Assembly: GCA_033675265.1 (NCBI GenBank) | Contig: JAUJYZ010001187.1 | Span: 456,001-520,000 of the forward strand | Reading direction: 5' to 3' | Source of the DNA: Actinostola sp. cb2023 | Taxonomy: Eukaryota; Cnidaria; Anthozoa; Actiniaria; Actinostolidae | Length of the DNA: 64,000 nt | Shown here: piece after piece, positions 56,166 through 64,000 of the stretch | Position numbering within the stretch: the first letter of the stretch is position 1 | Layout: every line of letters begins with the position of its first letter | The notes under the pieces: model-generated | The model's input: the letters and a program-made list of their open reading frames with translations, nothing else | What the model was told of the DNA's origin: nothing | Databases searched by the model: none | Translations under genes and position numbers: made by a program

Positions 56166-56508
56166 AGGTAAAGCACTAGAAGTGGTAATGGGTCCCACAG
56201 AGGAAGTGAAAAGTCTAGATCATCAACATCATATGCTGAAAAAGATGAAAAAACAAAACAGTCAAACAAGAAACAAACAACTTGAGGATAAGTATGTAGA
56301 TGCACTTGCAAGCATCCAAGTTAAAATTTTGAAAGAAAAAACAACTGCAGAAGAAAAGCTCAAAGCATGGGAAAAAGATTATGTAATGAATCATAATCTT
56401 AGAGCGCCATCCCTAGAGGAGATGAAAACAGACCAGGATGCTTCACTTTTAATAAAAAAAGTTAAGTATGCAAATGCCTTGCTGAAAGAATGGAATATTC
56501 AATTTTAG
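56166..56508 (+). CDS. Candidate 3' exon, coiled-coil, unrecognised
   Basis: After a possible AG acceptor at 56165-56167 the frame encodes a Lys/Glu/Gln-rich helical peptide of about 113 aa (KNSQTRNKQLEDKYVDALAS-like, ending LLKEWNIQF). It might be the C-terminal exon of the decayed gene at 47823-51803, cut off by the Rep insertion, or an unrelated gene of the element. No family was recognised. Confidence 0.4.
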
Positions 56509-56668
56509 CCTTTGTACATTATTTTGTATTTATCACTGACAGTTGTACAGGTGTATGAATTAGTTTGAACTATGGATGATACATTTTGTACAGGTCCAAT
56601 TGTATTGCTTATATATATATAGATATATAAATATTGTGTATATAATTAACTTAAATCGACAAATTGTA

Positions 56669-56968
56669 TATAAGCTTATACACTCAATTGCAGAAAGGTT
56701 GTAGTATACATTTATACAAATATCTAATGAGATACAAGATATCTAATGAGATACAAAGTGCGAAACATCGCTTATTTTCTTCTAATAGATCAGAATCATC
56801 AATTTTAGATTAGTATAGCATCCAACAAGGACAACACAATAATTTTCAGCACTATTTTGTGCTTAAATAGTTGTATTTTAGCATGTTTAGCATTTTGCAT
56901 CTCATTAGATATTTGTATATTTGTATAAATATATACTACAACGTTTCTGCAATTGAGTGTATGTATAT
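56669..56968. repeat. 300-bp MITE with long inverted repeats
   Basis: TACACTCAATTGCAGAAA and the following TTGTAGTATA at the left are mirrored by TATACTACAA and TTTCTGCAATTGAGTGTA at the right; arms of about 60 bp. The sequence 56969-57964 that follows has no supported gene; a minus-strand ATG at 57843 with about 38 open codons is the only coding-like piece. Confidence 0.75.
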
Positions 56969-57964
56969 ATAATAATTATGTACATACATGTAGTTCTCAA
57001 AGGAACGTTCAAGTTTTCGTTTTACAAAAAACTGAATGTAACTTACATTTATAACAAGAACTCAAATTATTTAAAAAATTAATAAACTTTATTTACCGTG
57101 GTCAGAACACTTGCTAATTGGTCTTTAATACTGCCACAACACGAAAATTAAAAAATCTGAAATTGAAGTACGTACAAGCAATCGAAGTAAGCAATATTGG
57201 TCCCCTTGATTGGTCCGAAGAACCGACATATATAAGCTTTTAAATATCGTTTAGCAATTATTTACATGCGTGAAATGCACGTACATGTAAGCTCACATAT
57301 TGACATAAGCTTTTAAAAGTAAATGAGTTTAAATCATCCAGCATATACATGACATGCAAATGTACATCCATGAACTTGACACACAAATAATAAAGTTATA
57401 TTCATTCATGTTTGTTTCTTCTAAGTCAGTAAAATGTTTTGTTCTTTTATATCCAAGCTATCGATCGTATCGCTCGATTATAAATCGATCCGAAGGGCAA
57501 ATGTTTTACATGTATGTACATCTTCGACGCGTCGAAAACCCCTCTTTATAGTACAACTTCGGTATTGTAAGTCATATACTAGTAAAACTTACACTATATA
57601 CGACGTAAGCTTACATGCAACAGGCGTATGTACACATGTACACGCGATCAGAGTTTAGTTTTAGCCACACTAAAATGACTTACCATATAAATTGTGTAGT
57701 TCCAAATTCCACGAAATGGACACAACCTAGAACTCCCATGGCTGAAAGCTCCAACAAGTATTTACAAATGCTAATGAAGGTGAAAAACACGAACTGTACG
57801 AGAAACTTCGCGTCCCTTCGCGTCTACGCATAAGAGACGCCATTGTTATCTGTATTCATAACGACTTTGCGTCCGTTGTCACGGTAACCTAGCGTCCAGG
57901 CTCTCTTCGCCAAAAACTTCGCGGGGGTCAATTTTTTGATTAAGAGCCTTGCCTTAACAATGCT

Positions 57965-58795
57965 GAGTCCCATTCAGTAACGGCTACTTTAAAGTTACAA
58001 AATTTGAAATGAAAAAGTGTAGCCGTTATCCCATTCAGTAGCGGCTACATTAAAGTTAACAAATTTGAAAGGAATAAGTGTAGCCGTTATCCCATTCAGT
58101 AACGGCTACTTTAAAGTTACAAAATTTGAAACGAAAAAGTGTAGCCGTTATCCCATTCAGTAACGGCTACTTTAAAGATACAAAATTTGAAAGGAAAAAG
58201 TGTAGCCGTTATCCCATTCAGTAACGGCTACATTAAAGTTACAAAATTTGAAGGAAAAAAAAAGTGTAAGCTACATTTAGTTCCAAATTTCAGGAATAAG
58301 TGGCGTTATCGCATTCAGTAAAGCTACATTAAAGTTCACAAATTTGAGAGGAAAAAGTGTAGCCGTTATCCCATTCAGTAACGGCTACTTTGAAGTTACA
58401 AAATTTGAAAGGAAAAAGTGTAGCCGTTATCCCATTCAGTAGCGGCTACATTAAAGTTCACAAATTTGAAAGGAATAAGTGTAGTCGTTATCGCATTCAG
58501 TAGCGGCTACATTAAAGTTACAAAATGTTAAAGGAATAAGTGTAGCCGTTATCCCATTCCGTAACGGCTACTTTAAAGTTACAAAATTTGAAAGGAAAAA
58601 GTGTAGCCGTTATCCCATTCAGTAACGGCTACTTTAAATATACAAAATTTGAAAGGAAAAGGTGTAGCCGTTATCCCATTCAGTAACGGCTACATTAAAG
58701 TTAACATATTTGAAAGGAATAAGTGTAGCCGTTATCATGTTTGAAACGAAAAAATGTAGCCGTTACTGCATGAGATAACGGCTACACTTTTTCGT
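57965..58795. repeat. Right array of the 61-bp hairpin unit
   Basis: About 13 copies of the same unit as at 45421-46510, in the same orientation, more diverged and with one damaged unit near 58258-58330. The last unit (58755-58795) is inverted. The stem GTAGCCGTTA/TAACGGCTAC is conserved in most copies, with some G changes in the right arm. Confidence 0.9.
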
Positions 58796-59003
58796 TTCTA
58801 ATGGGCCGACTGATGGAGCAGTATATACGGTAGCACATTAACAATCCGCTCAGATTATAGTTTTTCTGAGCAGCACATTCGCGTTTCAAAGCTTTTACTG
58901 TTATTGTTGCATGAACACTGTATAACTAAAGTGGTCACGATTATAATTTTTTAAATGAATAAAACAGATTTCAGACGTTTTTTTCCTCCCTTTTATAAGC
59001 CCC

Positions 59004-59074
59004 CGCCGTTTCTAGTCTCGTTCCATTCCCATGCGGGAAAGGACTGCAGGGGAATGGAACGAGACTAGAAATGG
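59004..59074. repeat. Near-perfect palindrome
   Basis: CCGTTTCTAGTCTCGTTCCA is mirrored by TGGAACGAGACTAGAAATGG, with a short loop. It is a hairpin-forming MITE or the fused ends of one. Confidence 0.8.
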
Positions 59075-59557
59075 CTGCAAAGGAGACTATTCTTCGACTA
59101 AATAGGAGATTCACTTGCACAATCTTCGACAAGCTACGTATAAACGTAAATGCGACTAAAGTAATTAACTTGTCAATGAAGCGTTAATTGATGGTCTGTA
59201 TGGTGCAAATTGACTAATATTTAAACTAATGAAATTGGGGATTTAAGTACAACTTTTAGCTTACTAAATTCATTTTCTTACATATATAACTCTATTTAAA
59301 ATTACACACCTAACGTTTTTAGCAAGTTGTTGTTTTGAATTGTGATATATTTCTCAATACACAATATCAATTAAGTGGACAACAGGTTCGATGCTGTGAT
59401 TGGCGGTTGTTCGGACAACTTGATTTCCACGTGATCACTACAAACGATCATAGTCTACGTACGGCACATTTTTCTTCAGATCTTACTGCTGAACAGTTCG
59501 CATGTCTTCAAGTGCTACAGTATTTAGTATTACTATCTTCTCATTGTTCAAACCACG

Positions 59558-62500
59558 ATGTCAGTCACCGGTGGTTTAAAATTTACCTATGCAGAAGTCA
59601 TCAAGGGCGTTTCTTTTCCCCCACTTCAATATCAAGTTCAAAATGAACAAGAGGCAATGAACCTTGCAATTACCAAGTCTTTGAAGGTAAGGTATAATGC
59701 TCTTACAGTTAACTAATCCCTTACAAGTTAGCCTTCTGCGCATCAAGATCACTGAATATATTTGTATTTCTATTTGAATTTAGGTTCAACAAAAACGCGT
59801 TCGTGTTTCAGAGTTTGAGGAAGACCAGGAAGGTCCTAAATCCTCTGGACTTATCTCTGGTGTTAGCCCTAAGGCATTTATTACTCTGCAATTATTTCTT
59901 CAATATTTACATAATTGCCATATTACTTAGCTTTCGAATGTTTTTTTAAAGCAGCAAAAGTTTAAATGAGTTAAACTATGATTGCTCAATTTGCTTCAGT
60001 ACTACTGAATGAAGGATCATATGACAGAAGCTTTAGATACCGGGTAATGACACGTACGCGTAATTGGAAATTGTAGTTAAATATAAATTGACAGTTCTAA
60101 AAATAGTTATTACTAATAAAAGCGTTAGTCCGTTCGTGAAAATAGCCAATGCGGAATTTTTCTACACCGAAGGAGCGATGAGCTCAATCTTCTTCACGTT
60201 TTTCGTGACCAGACAGCCTTTTCGAAGAGTTGCGTTTTTACAAAAGGTTTCTTCTCTAGAGAGCTAGATAAAATTATTTCCTTCTTATTCTCTTTTTACT
60301 ACCGCAAAAAAATGTATTTTTATAAATTCTTGATTTCTTTACTTATAGGGGAAGCAACCGACATTTGAATGGTGGGAACAGGAAGAATTCAACGCTGGAC
60401 TACCTATACTTCCAATTGGACAATTTTCATACATGAAACAAGAGGTATAACAGTCGTACGACATCATGTGACTCATTCTTGCTGTACACGTGTTGGTATT
60501 AGGGATGGGGCTGGTGTTGGTCATGTGACTCACGTGTTTATGGTAACTACCTATGGGGAGGGGGGAGGCATTGGGTAGAGAAATAAGTCATTGGGTGGTG
60601 TTGGTCATGTGACTCACGTGTTTATGGTAACTACATATGGTCGGGAGGGGGAAGGGGACGGGTAGAGAAATAAGTCATTGGGTGGTGTTGGTCATGTGAC
60701 TCACGTGTTTATGGTAACTACCTATGGGGAGGGGGAGGGGATGGGTAGAAAAATAAGTCATTGGGTGGTGTTGGTCATGTGACTCACGTGTTTATGGTAA
60801 CTACCTATGGCCGGGAGGGGGAGGGGATGGGTAGAGAAATAAGTCATTGCTGTGTGTGTTTGTTCGTAACTATGTCTGGGCTCGATGTGAATAATTTTAA
60901 AAGTTTTTGATTTCCATTTTAGGCCAGATGCCCTCCAAGGACAACTGGACTAAAAGCGAAGAAACTCCTTGTAAAAAGAGGTATGTTAGAACTAATTGTA
61001 ATTTTAATTTTAAATAAAAAATATTTTTTTGCACTGACTTGACATTTTCCTATCAAAAACTATTTAAAACAATAAGTCTATCTAAGACGATTATTCTTGG
61101 CTTTCACCTATGTCATCGAAAATTTTCCCAGGACTTATATAGAACAAAACCTTCATAGGCCAAAAGAGCAGCCAAAACCATATATCTCAGCCAAAGCTTT
61201 AGCTAAAAGAAGTTTTAGATACGAAGATATGAGCGATCGCTTATGCTCATAATTTAGTTAAAATGTATGGGTCCGCCATCTTGGTGTCCCATCATGGCGG
61301 CCAAGTCACGAAGACTGAAAATCATGTTTAATTGCAAATACTTCAATTTTTCAATAGCTATATTCATCATAATAAAGTTACCCATCATCTACTAAGTTAA
61401 AATCGTATTATTTCAAACGAATTTTCCTATTTCTATATGGCTTTTGAAAATGCGTGACTGTATTGCGTGACATAATTTGTCTCGCAATAAAACGGAAACC
61501 AAACATCTAAATTACAAAATTATTTTGGTAAGAATTTTCTTATAACGACATAAACAAGATATCCAACAAACAGTTTTGTGAGGTGAATAGTTTGGATTTT
61601 AGCTTTTTGATGACGTCATGTGAAAACCAAGAATACATGCCAAATGTTATTTGAAACTGAGCGTGATTGAAGGATTTTAGGGGGGAAGGTGTTTGTTACA
61701 GACCCAAAAGCCCAATTTAACATAAGTCACAAACTCAAAGTTGGGGGAGTGGTAATTGTCGTGGATGTTAGTCAAACCAATGGTCACATTCACCCTATAT
61801 ATGGTGATCACATGACCCTAGCCCTAGCCCCAAAGCCAGCCTTCAGTCACATCTAACCCTAGCTTCCAGAACTTAACCCTAAGGCAAACAAAATAACCCT
61901 CAGCCTGAATCGTTACCCTAACCCTAGTTTTGAGTTAACCGCAACCCTAACTTCTTCCTGGTGCTGTCAAAAGTCCTGGTCATGAGACTTTTGTTTTCTT
62001 CCTTAAAGTGCCTATGAAACGAAAATGTCGATCCTTGTTTTATTGTACATTATTGTTGTTTGGTCTTTCTCTGAACATTTGCTGTATTTTTTAAACATCG
62101 ACTTTGAGCGTGCGAACATTATCATTTTCAACCAAAATGTGCGACAAGAGACTGGGCCCTTGACAATGGCTCGGTGACGTCATAAGTTGTGCATGCCTTT
62201 GTTTGCACAACTTATGACGTCACATTTCTATAGCTTGACCGAGCGGGAATTGTCGCACTTTGAAACCCAAAATGCCCAACTTCGTGCGCGAAATAAAAAA
62301 TGTTCCTGAAGCTCAATTCACTTTTTATTAATGCCATGTAAACAACCAAATAGTAAACTTTCGTAGTAGCAAATACAAACGGGGTCGGTTTTTTCGTTTC
62401 ATAGGCACTTCAACCCATTCGCTCCTGCGTTATTTTGCGTTTTTTAGTGATTTTCTGGACCTAATCACGCCGTAGATAATTTGGATTCCATATAAGGGGT

Positions 62501-63364
62501 TTCCATGGAAATCTTGAGCCCACAGGCTCATGCATGCAAGTTCCCACGTGATCTGTCTTTCGCCGTGGGAGGCCTCCAGTCTGGCACGTTGATCTGCCTC
62601 AAGAAGGCCTATTTTGCATCTTAGAGTGTTTTATAACCAATATTCACCACAGAAGCCCCCATAACAGCATCATAAAGCTTGACTGGTGTGGTAGAGACCG
62701 TTCTCCTGAAAGAATCCAGGAGTAGAAGCGATTTCACCAAAAAGATCGAATCGACGGTCGATTATCAAAATGGCGGACTAAAAAGAGAAATCGTCTCTCT
62801 GGTCTATCTGTGGTGGATTCCAGGACCTACTAACTAAAGGCTGTTTTGGCGACTTTCGACATGTAAAGAATGCAACCGGTGCAATGTTTTGCCTGTAGGT
62901 TCGGGTTATAAAAGACTTATAAAAAACTCCATAAAGCTGTAATTGCCGCCTTTCACTTGAGGTTAAAATTTGAAGAGTTATCTAGTTGTCACTAATAACT
63001 GGCCATGAGATCGATGTTACGAAAATTCAGAAAGTTAGAATACAAATCAGTATCGATGTTTGCGGCCTGTTTCGGCAGGAGTAGGAGTCAATAATAACAC
63101 TTTATTCATTAATATTAATACATATCAATACAATGAAAGGAGATACCAGAGGTTAACCCTATCGAGGATATCTCCCAACAAAAAGATAAATAAATAAATA
63201 TAATAAAATACATAAAATTGTGGGTTAAAGAATTAAAATACTTTATCTGATTTTTCTCCAATTAAGCACATTTTAATTTAATGTTACAGATTCTGGAAAA
63301 GGAAAACACAAGGGCAATCGTGAATTCAGAAAGATTTCCGTAGGAGGTGAAACCAGCATTAAAG
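59558..63364 (+). CDS. Partial multi-exon gene with a UIM-like motif, continues beyond the window
   Basis: Candidate exons are 59558-59686 (ATG start), about 59784-59859, 60349-60444, 60923-60980 and 63290-63364. Exons 3 to 5 join in phase; the end of exon 2 is uncertain, because the GTGTTAG donor gives a phase that does not fit exon 3. Exon 1 ends with NEQEAMNLAITKSLK, which resembles a ubiquitin-interacting motif (acidic start, then L-A-x-x-x-S-L). Later exons are basic (KGKHKGNREFRK). There is no closer family match. It follows the hairpin-array element and could be a host gene or cargo of another element. The 3' end is outside the window. Confidence 0.45.
60515..60845 (+). repeat. Tandem repeat, about 82-90-bp unit, four copies
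   Basis: Each unit has GGTCATGTGACTCACGTGTT, ATGGTAACTAC, a G-rich tract and AGAGAAATAAGTCATTGGGT. It lies in an intron of the candidate gene. The unit has CATGTGAC and CACGTG boxes. Confidence 0.92.
61000..62005. other. Intron or intergenic stretch with degenerate telomere-like runs
   Basis: No coding sequence was seen. At about 61805-61965 there are many copies of AACCCTA and close variants (TAACCCTAACCCTAG, AACCCTAAC), scattered rather than in a perfect array. Near 61275-61305 lies CCGCCATCTTGG/CATGGCGGCCAAG. Confidence 0.6.
62006..62410. repeat. 405-bp MITE
   Basis: AAGTGCCTATGAAACGAAAA at the left is mirrored by TTTTCGTTTCATAGGCACTT at the right. An internal palindrome TGACGTCATAAGTTGTGCA is also present (62170-62222). 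It has no coding capacity. Confidence 0.8.
62411..63230. other. Repeat-like sequence without a gene
   Basis: The borders CATTCGCTCCTGCG (62419) and GGCAGGAGTAGGAGTCAA (63074) are roughly inverted and may be another MITE. A following A+T-rich stretch (63096-63230), with short direct repeats of AAATA, may be a LINE 3' end on the minus strand. Neither has coding capacity. Confidence 0.35.
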
Positions 63365-63540
63365 GTGAGGTAGCAATAACAAAAGAGAGTCTTGTGATGT
63401 CTGCAAATTCCTTTGATTCTGGAGCAACCTGTAAAATGTTCGAAGGCAAACTAAATAGAAACGAAATCCAATAGTTGTTTGTAGGTCGTGTTGTAATTCA
63501 TAATAAGTAAATGCTTGTTTCATCGACCTTGAGTTTATTT

Positions 63541-63965
63541 TTTGAAATATAAACCGAGCTTTCGAGCTACGCGCTCATCTTCAGGGTTACAATGTGTATG
63601 TAGGCGTCATTACAACGTTGAGAAAACTAACGGGATGCGTGAGCAAACACAAAGCGCGCGAGGAAGAATCAAACAAAAGAAGAAAAAAACACGCGAGTTA
63701 CGGTGCGCGAGCAAACATATGACAAGAACAGACAGGAAAAATAAGTGAAAGAGAAAATTAAATAAATAAATAATTAAGTGGATGAATAAATAAATAAAGG
63801 AATGAATGAATGAGTGAATAAATAAATGGATAAATGAATGAATGAATAAATGAATGGATAAATAAATGAATGAATAAATGAATGAATAAATGAATAAATG
63901 AATGAATAAATGGAAGAAAGAATGAATGAATGAATAAAAAATAAAATAAATATGATATAAAAGAG
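63541..63965. repeat. Retroelement-like border and degenerate (AATG)n/(AATA)n microsatellite
   Basis: From about 63755 to 63950 the sequence is a mixed run of AATAAATG and AATGAATA units. Just before it, 63550-63590 reads on the minus strand CTGAAGATGAGCGCGTAGCT then CGAAAGCTCGG, a motif that looks like part of a Penelope-type or hammerhead-related element. No intact gene is present. Confidence 0.5.
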
Positions 63966-64000
63966 AGAAATACAGGCAAAGCTAATGATGATCTAACAGG

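Larger units (their letters stand above)
45418..58795 (+). mobile_element. Large DNA element bounded by arrays of a hairpin-forming 61-bp unit
   Basis: The left edge reads ACGAAAAAGTGTAGCCGTTA and the right edge has the same sequence inverted (58755-58795), so the outermost units act as inverted repeats, while the arrays themselves run in the same orientation. The interior contains a decayed multi-exon gene of a transposon type, into which a Rep element has been inserted. No clear target duplication was seen. The designation as a single element rests on the shared unit at both ends and is an inference. Confidence 0.6.

Noticed and set aside
63758..63979. 73-codon frame of hydrophobic Phe/Ile/His repeats
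   Set aside because: It is the translation of a degenerate tetranucleotide microsatellite.

Overview
This is an animal nuclear genome window with GT-AG introns, A+T-rich non-coding DNA and no prokaryotic gene organisation. The element families present (BEL/Pao, a CR1/L2-like LINE with a 2A motif, Kolobok, Harbinger, an rve-type DNA transposon, an HUH/SF3 Rep element) and the P2X7-tail-like gene suggest a marine invertebrate. I favour an anthozoan cnidarian such as a coral or anemone, but this is inference from element content. No ribosomal or transfer RNA gene was recognised.

Almost the whole window is a nest of mobile elements. Region 1 (about 1-17.9 kb): a decayed BEL/Pao element (about 1.0-16.2 kb) is split inside its reverse transcriptase by a minus-strand LINE. 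That LINE is itself split at a TTAA by a 7.5-kb DNA transposon with terminal inverted repeats of about 870 bp and a multi-exon zinc-finger transposase. Four small minus-strand exons at 51-772 and one at 17793-17851 are phase-compatible and may be one gene whose intron received this nest.

Region 2 (about 19.2-32.1 kb): a DNA transposon whose ends carry arrays of a 20-bp GGATCCAAAGT-type unit. It contains an intact six-exon gene of 934 codons (SAM-like, UBX-like and HECT E3 ligase regions) and an intact minus-strand integrase-type (DDE) transposase of 403 aa. A 4.1-kb non-autonomous element (28.0-32.1 kb) sits inside its right terminal repeat.

Region 3 (32.3-40.0 kb): a Kolobok element with TTAA duplications and 33-bp perfect inverted repeats. 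Its transposase is broken by an 8-bp duplication and a stop codon. An antisense three-exon gene is intact and encodes a Cys-rich CRC-like segment followed by a domain resembling the C-terminal cytoplasmic tail of P2X7 receptors. Region 4 (40.2-44.1 kb): a Harbinger element with 41-bp perfect inverted repeats, a frameshifted DDE transposase and an antisense Myb/SANT-like gene.

Region 5 (45.4-58.8 kb): a large element bounded by arrays of a 61-bp hairpin-forming unit, with a decayed multi-exon transposon gene. Nested in it is a 4-kb Rep (HUH nuclease plus SF3 helicase) element flanked by 300-bp direct repeats and itself carrying a decayed Tc1/mariner-like transposase. Region 6 (58.8-64 kb): the 5' exons of an unrecognised plus-strand gene with a UIM-like motif, several MITEs, a tandem repeat, degenerate telomere-like sequence and a microsatellite.

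Common themes are nested insertion, repeated use of TTAA targets (three separate elements), transposons carrying host-like accessory genes beside the transposase, and terminal or subterminal tandem arrays that look like transposase-binding platforms.
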